Source: Phytoseiulus persimilis (lineage: Eukaryota > Arthropoda > Arachnida > Mesostigmata > Phytoseiidae). From it: a stretch of 64,000 nucleotides of DNA. Under the pieces are notes generated by a model. It was not told where the DNA came from and did not search any database. It saw only the letters and a list, made by a program, of their open reading frames with translations. The position numbers and the translations under genes are program-made. This document shows, one piece after another, positions 21,257-33,661 of this stretch. The stretch is from the NCBI GenBank assembly GCA_037576195.1, contig CM075101.1, positions 41,602,001-41,666,000 on the forward strand. The letters are read 5' to 3'. The number at the start of each line of letters is the position of its first letter. The first letter of the stretch is position 1.

Positions 21257-24200
21257 TCCGATTTCCCTTGTGAATTTTTAGCCGACGCAGTGGACAAAAT
21301 TAATGTCCCGCTGCCCCGCGTTTCTGCGCTGATGTCAACAAACGGTTTCGCAGTGAGAAAGAACACAACAACGCTCGTTTCGGATGTTTCAGAAACCCTC
21401 CGGAGCTCCGGTCGAGCGAGCAAGTGATTGGGAAACGCTTGTCGATGTGGAGGTAACATTTGAAGGGAGGAAATCGTTGGAAGCTGGAACCCGATTAATT
21501 AATGATGATAAACTATTCCGACTGGCTCGATAATCAACCGGCGGTCCCTCGCGTCGTCGTGGACATGGCTTCATCGCTTCCTGCTGATTACTAGAATGAG
21601 AACTTTCTGAAGATTCCCATCTTAACGCCTCGTTCCATTGGGCAACGCATTCCGCGCCGCTCATTTATGGTTCGGCTTGGATGTTCAAATGCCACGCTTG
21701 AGGCGTAGATTGCGCTGCTTACTCCGATTTCCCCAACAACAACAACAACATATCAATCTCAGATCATTCATTCTGCCATTGGAAACGCTTCCATTAGAAT
21801 CGAATATCTGGCCGGCGAATACCGAACCTTTTCCCCTTCGCGCTTCATTCAGTTTGAGGCCGAACGGCCATTCCTGCCAGGCCGATGCTGTAGAGGAGCT
21901 CTCAGGTTCCTTCCTACAGTCACAAGTCGACTCCTCCCCGAACCCCTGTGCTTATGGTACCTCGGCGTCACAAGTTCAAATTTTCCTCCGCCGCGGCCTC
22001 GGAGGGATGAAAGACGAAAAAAACACGAACAACCGGTCCTCTTTGCAGAGACCTGTCCCTCGGCTGTGCTTGATTGGGCCGTCAATGATGAAGCGTAAAT
22101 GACAGCCCAGATCGTATCCGAGAAGAGGAAACGATCTGCGAAACGTCGGTGCTGATCTTATTACGCAGACTGGCGGCGGCTCGAAACCCGATACCTGCCC
22201 AGATACATGACATACAAAAAGAGACAAATTATGCGTATACCAGTGTACGCAGCGATGTGCCACTCGAGGGAGAAATGGGGGCTGATGATTGCAAAACTCG
22301 CCCGCTCACCCCCCACCGTGGAAAGCTCATCCACGAATGAGGACGACTATGATATGATAACGATCATCGGTGAGCCACAGCTACGAATTTCCCGAATGGC
22401 CAAGACATCTGGTTGAGTATCAGGCAGCCGTTCTTGTCACCCCAGTCAAATCGGCACGATTTCCGGACAGCACAAACCAGGATTGAATAACCAAATCTCT
22501 TGACTTGATAGGGTTCGCTCGATGAGCTCGTGCTCCCCAATACAACGCACATCTCAATCGAGTGGATCCTCTGCCTTTCGGCCATCCGGGAGAGTGGATA
22601 TCCCGTGTTTTTCTGTGTAGAGGAATGGTTTCCCTCCCATGGTCCCCTTTCCATGCGATGCTGAATATCGCTATGGATCCTGCGTGTTCGTACAGACCAC
22701 TTCGCAGAGCAGTGACCTGTGGAACCCCCGAATCTAACGCCAAGTGAAGACATCAACCGAGCTGATGGGGAATGGAACATTCATTACGAACTGACACGAG
22801 TGCAACGTGCAACCATTCGTGTCCGATTCGAACCCCCATTGGAATGATTTACGTAGCTCGCGGAGAATCCGAAGCTCCTCTCTTCGTCTGAACTTTCGCT
22901 GTGAGATGTTTTTTGCACATGCCTCCGGAGCTCATTCGAACACCGAGCAACGGCGCTCCGTACACCAACTCGTTCGCCCGGCCTGTAGCATGCGGCTCCA
23001 ACTGTTTGTTTGTGGGCTGGTTCATCATGAATCTGGCCTTCTCAACTTAATCCGCCTCAGGATGGATAGATCGAGTAAAATTGACCCCTGTGCTCAGCGA
23101 CCCCGAAAACCTCTCGGCTGAACGCCAACCGTCCCCAAATACTTAGTTTTCCACAGAGTCGACGGCGAGGTTTCCTGAGCAACCCCGGACTTATCTAAGA
23201 TTCGGTCTCTGGGCATGCAGGGCATCTCGATCCCCTCCGAACAACTCCGGAAATCCGCGCAACGATGCCCTATGGGAGCTGGTTCTCCGCTTGGAATCAA
23301 GCGAACAACGATGCTCATGCCAACCGCGATGAGCTCCTGGACGCCGTTTCCGCGCCGCGGGTCGGATTTCCATTCACTATCGAATTGTGTGCGTAGAATC
23401 ATTCATGCATTGTTTGTCATTGGAGAAAGTTGCAATCCCACAAGTGAAGTGAGTTCCTCCGATTCCAGCATCGTAAATCGATTCCAACTCATTCTGACAA
23501 ATTTTGCTGCTCGGCCCGTTCCGTGGGCGGACCCGGGTGACCGGTGACGAAATCGCAACCGCGCGAACCCACTGCCTTGGCAGTCAGTGCGATCCATTCG
23601 GTTTGCCGTCGAGTCTCCATCGCCCGCAGTTCCGGACTACGGTCACGATAAAGCGACGCCACTTTCGAGAATAGTCGTTGGCTGGATGATTCTGCCTACA
23701 CAATGCGAACCAGCCTCCTGCATTTGCATCAACAGCATCTATGGCGTCGACAGCCATCACCACCGCTATCCGCGGCCCTTGACAATGACCCAACCAATCG
23801 AAAAGTACAAAAACAACTAAGTAGAAACATCACACCATGACAAAAGAACTGCATTATGTAGTTCAGTCGAGTTCAACGTTTTCCCGCTTCTGAATGTCGT
23901 TGGCATTATGCAACCATAAGGACCCGTGAAGCATGATCAATAAGCGGTTCGGCTAATTTCGAGTGCGACTCAGGGTGTTTTCTTGCCGCGCTCACTATCA
24001 GGCATACCGAACTTGATGGCCGAACTCGATGCCAGCCTTTTTTCGGTCGCAACAGGGGAGCGACAAAGCCGCAAGGGCCACGATTTCGCATCGTCGTTGC
24101 TAGAGCCCCTCAGCAAATCTACTCAGAACACCCCCCCTGTCCGGTCTCGAGGTCGACCAGAGTCAAGCATCAGGAATCCTTCCGACTCCTCTCAGGCGTG

Positions 24201-27200
24201 CCAGGGCGACCTTTTCTTCCAAGGCACAAACGCGTGTACGAGGAGTCATAGACTACGACATGCATACCACTCGGATTGGAGTCGGGCGTCAGGAGGTATC
24301 GTGGAGTTTTTCGACCCGGAAACTTTTTGAATTGACCACATGCAACTCCCTCCTCGGACGGATGAGGAAACACAGTCGTTAAACACAGAAACAGATGTTA
24401 AAGACAGCGCCAGAAGAAACGTGGAATTGAGGCTGGCGCGGCAAGGGTCGTATTGCCAATCGTGACGATTGTGTCACGATGTCAAGTTGATATATAAGTC
24501 AACGAAAGTTCGTCGCCATGGCTCGCATCGCCTTCTTCGTCGGCTCGCATCGGCTCGTTTTTGTTGGTTTTTGCTTATTTCGCCTCAATAGCTCAGTTTA
24601 AAGTTTGCTTCTGGCCGAAAAGAGCGGAAGGCATTCTGTGACGCTGAGCGGAGGCGAATGAGATGATTGAGGAGGGAATAACGCAAGAAAAATCAAGGAG
24701 AGTCGCTCAGAAAGGAAAAGGTCGTCGCCACTAAGGAAATTTGAAATACGTGGAAGGATGTCAAACTTTTCACAGAAGTGTTTATCAGTGGTTGTCGACG
24801 TTTCCACATCTGGGATCAAATTGTTCACCCTCAGGCATTTTTTCCTTCCCTGCGACCATCTCGGAAAGTTATGTCTTCGCAATAAATGTGAGACGATGTG
24901 CGGCGCACGAGAACGATTCAATTCTGGCTTTCGGGAAGTCGAATCAAGGCAAACATCTCGCAAGCTTGGGAACGAGTCTTCACCCACTCTCTCAGAGTAA
25001 AATACGCAGACTACCCGCGTCCTCTGTAGTATCCCCTTTCTGCTTTGGATGGACACGAGGAATCCATAGCAGCCGAATGCTGTCTAGCGTTGACTTGATT
25101 TCGCGAGGCAATCCCGGATCCAGCCCTGAGAACGCGACAGGGGTTTCGATTCACCGACTTGAGAACTTCGACAGAATTTCCTCGTTACGTCAGCGAGTTT
25201 TTTTCCGCAGCATGGACTCACATTTTTGTGGCTACAAGTTCCGACCGAGCAGCGCGACCACGTAACGTAGTTCGCCTCTACGGAACAGCTAGCTGCAGCA
25301 GCGGTAGGAGAAACAGCGACGACAGCAGTTGGAATCAAGGACACGAGCGAGGATACGGCCCACCGTTGGGCTAGTTCCGTGAGAGCATCTCACATGGTAC
25401 AACGTGCTCCACAACTCAATCGAGCTCACACTAGTGTCCTTCAACAAAATCAAAGTTGGCGTCGTTACTCTTCCCTCTGTGCTGTGCGCGGTCTATGGTC
25501 TCCCTCTAGGGTTTCGGTCACCCGAGCTCCTGAGATTAACACCATGTTCTGATTGCTCATCATGGATCACAGTAATCTTCCGAAGCATACACGAACCCAT
25601 GCCGCCTTGGTGGATTATGCGTAAGCCTTCTCTCTGTTGATACTCGTTCGTGTACAGTCACACGGCTTCCTTCACGCTTCTGAACTCGCCTAATCGCGCA
25701 CTACTGGAACGTCGTCACCGGGCCACCGATTCGGATAGCTAACCCGTTCCCAGGCTTCTTGGCGGTACCGGAGCGCGTGTGAATTCCAGCGTCATGATCG
25801 TAGTCGACGTTATCATGACCACCAGCGATTATGACGGTAGCGGAGATGACGATTGTGTACGATGATCGCGCAACTGCTTGATCGACGTGTCACCAAGTAA
25901 CGTCATCAAGAGGTTTTGCATACGGATTAGAGGTCAACGACTGGCTGTTCCGAGCATCCTGCTTCTCTCCTGAGCGAGCCGTTGGGACTCGCTGAAGACA
26001 ATGCCATATGAGGAACGTTCAAAACGCGGAGGGCTCAAAAACCCCGCAGAACAATGAGCTTTTCCCTCATTTCTTCTTATTGACCTCACCTAGCTGAGCC
26101 GCTTCGCGTCTTCGGAGAGTTTCTTTTGTTCGGCGCTCGCACCGTTCCACGAGCTCGGTTCGACGGGGAAAAGGTGAGCCGAGGTTCAATGTTCACTGGT
26201 CGATTTGGACATGGCCGTCCGAATCGAGGAGTGCTCATGTTTTTTCACTCTCACCCACAAATCTGTAAACTCGTGAGGAATCCGAGTCGGCGATATCGGG
26301 CTGCCTGTGCCTCGAGTCAACCGGTCGATACGCACGTTCGACATTTCTGAGCCAACCATGAAAGCTTTCTCAGCAATCGCATAGCTCAGAAAGTCGCAAG
26401 GAGCATTTGCGCAACATCTTTCTTGAACGACGTCATCGAAAACAGACTCTCTGTCGTCATTATTTAGCCATTGTCCAGCGCGCTGGTTCGCCGAGTAGCT
26501 CCTGAGACAAGCATCGAGAAAACTTCTAAGCTCGACTTGCCGTTAAGATCGTCGGTGAACGGAGGATTTTCCATGATGGTTGAGAGGGACGCGCCCTGAA
26601 ATCTCTGAGGAACGGAGTTTGTCGAAGAACAAAAGAGACTTTTGGCAAACATCTAGAACCGTCAAGCCGGCGCAGAGCTTTTCCGGGCCTCTAGCGCGTC
26701 CTTTGGTGGAGGAAAAAAAAAACAATTTTTTTCGTTGTTGATTGTTGACATTTTTCCCGCCAAACTCAACCGGCGCGGACTTCTGCACGAATCCGCGTCT
26801 GAACTTCCTCAGAATGAGGGCGAGAAAAATAGAACCGAGCTGTTCCAGGAGCCTTCGCTGAGAATTCGGCGGAATGAGAAAGTTTAAGCCGACCCTGGCC
26901 CTGAATTGGCGTTCCTTCTCTTGAAAGTCTAGCGTCCACAGGTCCGCTAAGACTTAGATGTCAACGTCGCGAGCCCGTGGACACATAGACCATGGTTCGA
27001 CTCGTGAGGGTCGAGACGTGTAGTTGGTCAAGAAAAACCCCATCAGTTTCCTCAACAGTCGGGATAGAGCTTCTTCAAAGTATCCACTGGTGGGTATGTT
27101 CTCAGAAAAGTCAAGTCCATCAGAATAAAAAACAGTTTCAAGTCTTTCAGGGGACGGATTACGCTGGATGAACAGGACTTCAGACTGAAAGAACTAAAAG

Positions 27201-28648
27201 CAGAAACACCAAGCACTGTGGAGGAAATGTGGACTCCTCAAGTACTCATTGTTAAACGAACTCAAGTTAAACGATGGCTTTTGGAGCATGGTGTACTGAC
27301 GCAACGATCTGAATAATCATGCTCTTCAACGAGAGGGTTAAGGTCGGCATCGTCAGCTTTGACCCGTCAGCACTATGAGCCGTTGAGTGTATTAGGCGAA
27401 ATTCACATAAACGGCATATCAAATGATTGAAGGAACGGGACCGAATGTTTGAGACTTGGAACGCTAAGCTGAGCTCCAGCGGCGACGCGGTATTTGACAC
27501 GAAATCCTGCAACCCTATTCTCGAAAGTTATCTTTGGAAACTCTCTGAGTGGCTTTGGCAGTGACCCCGTTTGCTCGATTCTCTTTGACCCCTCATGTGC
27601 CTGGACTCGTGAAGTATGGGCCCTTGACGCGAGCAGATCCCCCGGATCACAAATCTGAGCGAACAAAAGACAGATCGTTCACGTAGTAAGATCCAACCCC
27701 AGGAATGGGTGATCCGGAAGACGAATTGTCAGGCTCGACTCTTGGAAACACTTCATTTTCTAGGGGAGGGAACGGTCGCAGATCTTCCATCGCGGCGGCC
27801 ATCATTTCACTACAAGAATGTCACAAAAGAAAAGTCGATTTTTTTTTCGCTTCGAGTGGAGTAACCCGTTTCGTATGAGACCCGAATTCTGAGTTTGAAC
27901 CCTGAGCTCGGACCAACCCCAGCACCGGAGTCGAGGTGTTGCCTCCATCGGAATCCGCGTTTCGGCGGTTGCGTCTTCGCCATGAATCTATTGTTTCCAA
28001 ATCGAAGACGGGTCTGTTCGCGGACAATGCTATTTTTCCTACTTGGTTCTCCTGATAATCAGTTGTTTTTCTTGGAGAATGTGGTCGCACTTCGTTCGCC
28101 ACTCCAGTGCGCAGAAAATGCCGCGTAGCGACAGAAACAGAGACACCGAAGCTGCATAACGCAGCAGAGCCCCTGGAGGAGCAGGTGATGCAAGAGAGTA
28201 ACGGATTGATCGATCTATGTATCGATCGAGCTTGCCGTGTCCACCGCGAGAAGATCATCTTCGATCTTGACGGGAATCAGCATGAACGTTACGATCAACC
28301 GTTGTTGCAGAGAATTCGTATCTGCATTCGCAACGAATGGATTTTGACGAAGATCATAACTGATTCGATACCAAGTATCGCGAAAGAACCACGGGGGCCG
28401 TGAATAAAATCAAGAGTGCGCGCGCGACCATTGAGTAAACGCTGCGCCAGTCACAACGATCCTTGAGATACTATAGGTCAGGAGGAACTGACTGATCGGA
28501 CCAAGCTTTCCGTGAATGGAGCTGGTTCTCTATTATTGGGAAAAGCGAGGATTTCTTGACAGCCGGAGCGAGCTCGAACCATTTGGTTACGGATCCCTGA
28601 AGAACCGAACCTAAACTTAGCGGACTCCACCGATGATTGGGGCTTCAG
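21257..28648. other. 7.4 kb with only fragmentary coding signals
   Basis: No recognised gene. Open frames up to about 150 codons occur on both strands, for example plus 21638-22102, plus 23265-23396 (MPYGSWFSAWNQANNDAHA), minus 23094-23402 and minus 24598-25056. They overlap antisense frames that look equally plausible, and no splice chain could be built. Short A or T runs near 26.7 and 27.8 kb and lower gene-like signal over 24.4-28.4 kb suggest intergenic DNA or large introns. Confidence 0.45.
21734..21750. repeat. Short (CAA)n tract
   Basis: Five to six consecutive CAA units. A plus-strand frame across it reads a run of five glutamines. Confidence 0.9.
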
Positions 28649-29105
28649 ATATCGGGAGGGGGGAGCGATAAACTCACCGACTTCTCTTCCGAACATACTC
28701 TGGTAGTCAACAAGAGCGGGAACCGTTTTTTAATCCTCATAGACAATGACATGTTGTGGGAACTGACGTCACAGCACACGACAACTCCGTCAGCATCGAG
28801 ACAGCCCTGCTCGCGTCAGTCTCGCGCCGCTGCCAGCTGACCGACCAGAAACTATCGTTGGAAGCAGCGAATCGCGCGCGTGCGACTGCTCAACAGACTG
28901 CAGGTGAGAGTCCGTGGTGAGGGACGTGTTCGGTGATGATGCGTTTCACGAAGTCTCGCTTCAACAAGGTGAGTGGCGAATCGGAGCTTTGGCTCCGTCC
29001 CCGAGAACAGTCAATGAAGAGCCCGATCCGAGTTTCCCACAATTGAAAAATTCCAAACGACGCCTGTCGCAACTCGGAGCTCAGCCTTCCGAGGCCAATG
29101 ATTGA
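28649..29105 (+). CDS. 3' part of a gene with a helical, Ala-rich segment, unknown function
   Basis: Exons 28649-28724, 28775-28903 and 28969-29105 agree in phase (1, 1) and end at a stop at 29103-29105. The middle exon encodes SIETALLASVSRRCQLTDQK and then an Ala/Arg-rich helix. The last exon starts WRIGALAPSPRTVNEEPDP and ends LSQLGAQPSEAND. The last intron is 65 nt and both it and the following exon begin with GTGAG, so a misread border is possible. The gene must start upstream, where no exon was fixed. No family is recognised. Confidence 0.48.
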
Positions 29106-29823
29106 GCTTCATAGCACTTCATAGGGATGGATTGTGGTTTTTGAGCTGATCTGCTCAACTGATCATTCTAGCTGCTCATGAACTCCCGAGACAAACAAGC
29201 AGTGGTCTTGGATGTTGGGTTTGTTTCGGCGAACTCTTCGCTGGCCGAATTCTGCTCCCCCTTGTTCAGCGAGCGAATCTTGAACCAAGTTGACTTGAAT
29301 AATGTCAGGTCGCCTCCGGGCTTAACCGATCACACACAGATTTCTTTGGGGTCTGTTTTTTATTCGTCTCAAGTTTGGGTCCGTTTGTCCCAGGGAGCCT
29401 TATCTTTACCAAATCTTTATTGGCTTTACGCGAATTCTTTACGGTTATTCTTCTGACGGACGGAGACCAAATCCTGGATTCACACATGGGTTCAAGTAGG
29501 TGCTCTGTTCGAAAGTTGTTGTTGTTAGTTCGTCCGCGAAGAGGCAGCTTACGCCACGGTGCGCAATCGCTTCTCAAGGAAACCGCATTCTTGAGACGCA
29601 AGCGAAAACCGAAACAATAGGACCTTCAGGGTGCATCTGCCCATCTTCGAACAGACACGCGGCGGACTTGGATCATCTTAGAACGGGAGACCGCAACGAG
29701 CGGTGATTTTCGCCAACTTCGAGACTTTTTTTTTCTGAGAAAACTGCTTCTCTGTTGTAATGGGAACCAATGGGGACACGATGTGACTCGGGAGATGAAT
29801 TGACCGGATGACAGAGACGGAGA

Positions 29824-30060
29824 TCACTCATACGAATTTTCCCACAAATCCTCCCGAGAACTTAGTCGAAAACGACTGACCATTTCGTAATTTAAGATCA
29901 GCTGTACTGCCGATGCCATGACAGCTCGATCAAGGGTTGCAGCATTGTATGAACACGCACCTCTCGCGCGGGGAAGATCGTAATCGGAAACGGGCCATTC
30001 CTCATCTTCGTCCAATGGCCTGAAGCCGTAGAGCGCGCCACACCGCCAGACAACACTTGA
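29824..30060 (-). CDS. Possible terminal exon, acidic unknown protein
   Basis: A minus-strand frame ending at 29824 reads naturally: GALYGFRPLDEDEEWPVSD, then ATLDRAVMASAVQLIL, ending SREDLWENSYE. Its upstream border may be an acceptor near 30060. Other exons were not found and no family is recognised. Confidence 0.33.
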   Translation of the reverse strand, partial: SSVVWRCGALYGFRPLDEDEEWPVSDYDLPRARGACSYNAATLDRAVMASAVQLILNYEMVSRFRLSSREDLWENSYE

Positions 30061-31440
30061 CAGAAAACTTGAACAAATGCTTTCCCCAATAGATCTGATC
30101 GATATACGTACTTGGACAAGCTAACACTTGGACAGCAGGGCGATCGCCCGGCCCCCCACAGAACAATTCCAAAGAAGTCCAGAGCACAGCGAACGGACAA
30201 AAACTCCAAAATAGGGATTGGGGTAAGGAGAGTAAAGTCAGATCGCCGGAAGAGGATTTGCCTCCGGAATGAGCCATTCAACGATCAAGGCTGGGACCGT
30301 GATCCGATGCAGCGAAGCCTGGGCGGCAAGCTAACCACCGTCCAACGATATTCCGGCGAACTGATTGACGTCTTCTTTATCCCGGCAGAAAAATAAAAGC
30401 TGGCGTCGCGGGCAAGACCGATAGAACTTTGATTTGTCCGAAGCTCTTGAAGGTCGGATGCGTGACATGAGCCTATGAGAACATTGATGTCTCGCCGAGA
30501 GAGAATGAACGACGAAAAGGAAGGAACTACCCCTTGCTGGAAATCCAGCGAGGCTACCGCGAGCATTTGATTTCTGTTTTGTTCGCGAACAAAGAAAAGC
30601 ACCACAATGTGTCACAGCTAATCAACTTTTTTCAGGGCTGGAAAATTATCCCGAAATTGGCGAATCGGAAGCCAGGAAATCGGATTCGGGTACGGATCGA
30701 CCCGGAACCTCATGCTTGAGACCGCTCAATGCACCGGAATGGCATACTATGGGAGAACAAACAGACTTATCGGCTGATGGACAACCGATGGCTAGTTACG
30801 GGCAAGTAGACGGAGGCATTCGGATGGGCGTGCTAACTGTGATGGTCCTTATGAGCCTGACGATGCATGAACTAGGCCAGAGCACCTCAAGCGCGTAACC
30901 TAGTATTTCAGATTCGAGAGAAAGTTTATTGCCCGCCGGAAGGTTAGGCGTGAGCAGACATGTCACTCCTTCCGCAATCGTTCGAAGCAGTGGTTCGGAA
31001 CCGTATGTGCTCCATCCGCGATAATGGGTCCAAATAACTTGCTGGATTGAATAATCCCGAGGCTGTCTCATCGTCAATTGATGACGGGATGGTTCTAGTT
31101 CCGTGCTCAGTGAATTCACGGCAACGGCTGTTCGAGGAGAGTCGGAGCGGACCAGTTCGTAGTTTTCACTTCGCCGCCAGAATGCCTGCCTATCGAGTGG
31201 CAAATACATGACTCCCCCATGCTTGAGCTAAGGTTCTGCCTTCGCTTTCAATGTCACGACTCGAACGTGAATCTCGACAGAGGTGAATCTCGCGTCAATC
31301 CAAGCTCGCCACTCACAATGTACTGCTCCGGCGAATCGCGGTAGACACCTTGAACATGACTGAAACAGAAAGAAATATATTTTAGTGAATCTGGACACCT
31401 ATCAAGCCATCTGAGTCAGGCCGTGAATCAACAGGAATCT

Positions 31441-31608
31441 ATGTCACGGATATCAGATCACGACGGAACAACGATCAAGAAGCATAGATTTCCATCCGAT
31501 TCCACTGGAAGAGGTCTAGCTACTTCCATTAACGTCTCCATGGTCTACGCCGAAAGCGTTCTCCGAGACGCGAAGCGATTGTGCAACTATCCCAGTTTCA
31601 TTCCTTGA
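31441..31608 (+). CDS. Possible small ORF or terminal exon
   Basis: An ATG at 31441 opens 55 codons (MSRISDHDGTTIKKHRF), ending AKRLCNYPSFIP before a stop. The frame is open a little further upstream past a CAG, so it may be an internal or terminal exon. No family is recognised. Confidence 0.28.
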   Translation: MSRISDHDGTTIKKHRFPSDSTGRGLATSINVSMVYAESVLRDAKRLCNYPSFIP

Positions 31609-31647
31609 CCTCGATGCGTCTCTCTTCCCTGGCGTAGATTTGCCCTT

Positions 31648-31661
31648 CCCCCCCCCCCCCC
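31648..31661. repeat. Poly-C tract
   Basis: Fourteen consecutive C residues, the longest homopolymer noticed in the window. Confidence 0.95.
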
Positions 31662-33420
31662 GTACGACTGAGCGACGTATTCGAGTCGAAACTCATGTTG
31701 AATCTCGGTTTCCCGGTTTCATACCTACTTCTCATTGAGATAAACTCTATACCACACAAGGACCGCTCCTTTGAGAAGGAGTTTCTCGTCTCGAAAGCAC
31801 CCTTCTGACGATGATGAAGGAAAGTCGAGCTCGCCTGAACCTCTCTTGTGAGCGTTTCAATGTACTCAAGATTGAAATTCCAGAATTTCCTCGGGATGGA
31901 AAAGTTCCCCGAGACTTTGGGTACGCCTGACTCGTTCTTTCAATGTCAAAAGATCCAATTCATGTCCAAGCTTGCGTTTGGCAAGCGCTGAAGAACGCAG
32001 GATCAGTAATAGGTTGACCATTAAGGCGCGTATCACCATCTACCATCTGCTTTTCGTGGTTCCAAATGTCGATCAATTTGGTTTCGAAGTCCGTCGGAAA
32101 ATCGGGACTTCTTGAAAATCAGCTGAGCGATTTTGGAAGACGTGAACGAGGACTGAGCCGTCTCAATATCGGTAATGCAAGAGCAACCAATGCTTAGCGT
32201 TTCCGATTTCGAAGTATTATTTGGGGCAGTTCGCGGTCAGAACACAGCTTTCGCCAAGCAGATGGATTGATATAGATATATATCGGGGTCCGTCTCGGCG
32301 GTACGGACTTTTGTTTCCTCCACGGAACTCATCGAGTCTTCCTCTCCGGCTCATCGCTATTTCGACGAGGTGGCGATTCCAGTGGTAAAAGCGTGTTCCT
32401 CCCATCACTGAATAGCCTTGACATTTCGCACGTAGTGAATCGTGGAACGATCGCTTGAAGAAACCCATGAGAACACAGACATGGTCGAACAATCACCGAG
32501 GGTTCAACATAATTTCTATTTTCTCCAACAATGATACGATCTAATTGCTCCCATGGCTCTGGAGTTGATGATTGTGCTTGTTCGTATTAAGCCAGTCGAA
32601 CAACTCATACATCTGATGATCCAGTCTGGTTATTGACTTCGCTCGGACTGGATCCGCGGACAGCAGTTGGATTCAAGGGATTCAAGAATTGGAACCGAAA
32701 GAGAGATACGAAGCGATATTTCAATCGTAGATTGGGAGCCCTTACCACGGTCCGGGTGCGGCGATCTCTCTCACTGATGAGCACCCAAAGTGCTGCGATG
32801 CAGTTGCTTGTTATGAGCACAGTCCCGGTCGCCTTCTGCGGGATCCAGACCGTGTGGGCTACCCACAGATTCCGGAACCTACCCAGCTCGCAGCTCAAGA
32901 GAAGCTGAGAACCTAGTTAATTCCCCAATTTCTTGAAGTTTGTGTATAAAGCACCCATTTATGCCCATCTCTGAACTGTGCGGGCCTCGTGCTTGCCTTG
33001 CTCCCTTGAGAGCCGAGCCGTCGCGATCGAGCGCTGTGAAATCTGGCTTTTTCGAATCTCCGCGACGTGTCAGTCATTGTATAAGATGAGAATGAAGTTT
33101 CTAAATTTGTGTTCCGGTGGTAACGCACGGCTCGGATGCGCTGCTGATTCAGAAAAGTCAGATAAAAGCTTAGGAGAGAACAACAGCGAGTTCATTTTCT
33201 GCAGGAACTCCAACGTCTTACGAATACTAGTTCGAGTAGCGTGCCTCCAGTAGATTACTCTATTCGTGGACTCTCTTCGGGAAGCTTTGAGCTGCCGAAT
33301 TCAGAGGAAATGTTTCCACAGTTCATAGCGTCTTCTGAGGAGGCAGCAACAAGGAAGCTTTCACACGCAACAAACGAAGACTCGAAACACTGCTATTGAC
33401 CACGAGCTATGTTTAGGCAA

Positions 33421-33661
33421 AGCGTTCAAATGCGACGGTTCGATGCTTCAGCCGCAGCGTACATCCTGAGCGTCCACTCAAGAAAACCCGGGACGAAATG
33501 CTTCTGTACAGTCTGCGGTGGGAAAAGTTATTTGATGTCGACGTGTGAGTTTTCAGTGGGATTCCCATAACATCGCCTTCTCACAAAGCACATCGAATTT
33601 CAGGACGTTCTTGCTCGTGCAAAACCATGCTCGTGATCTTCGGTCTTCTAGCACACGGTGA
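33421..33661 (+). CDS. Possible last two exons of a small gene
   Basis: A frame ending at a GTGAGT donor after 33544 (KTRDEMLLYSLRWEKLFDVD) joins in phase 2 to 33604-33661, adding TFLLVQNHARDLRSSSTR and a stop; the intron is 59 nt. The 5' border is unclear, with a possible acceptor in a TTTAG at 33416. Another frame of the first exon starts with an ATG at 33409 and has two CxxC-like cysteine pairs, so the frame choice is uncertain. Confidence 0.33.

Larger units (their letters stand above)
29106..33420. other. Gene-poor stretch with scattered open frames
   Basis: Apart from the candidate exons listed separately at 29.8 and 31.4 kb, I find only overlapping frames on both strands. Over 32640-32910 both strands carry hydrophobic frames: minus FRNLWVAHTVWIPQKAT before a GTAAGG donor, and plus a 43-codon ORF starting MSTQSAAMQLLV at 32777. 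Only one can be real and I cannot tell which. Confidence 0.4.
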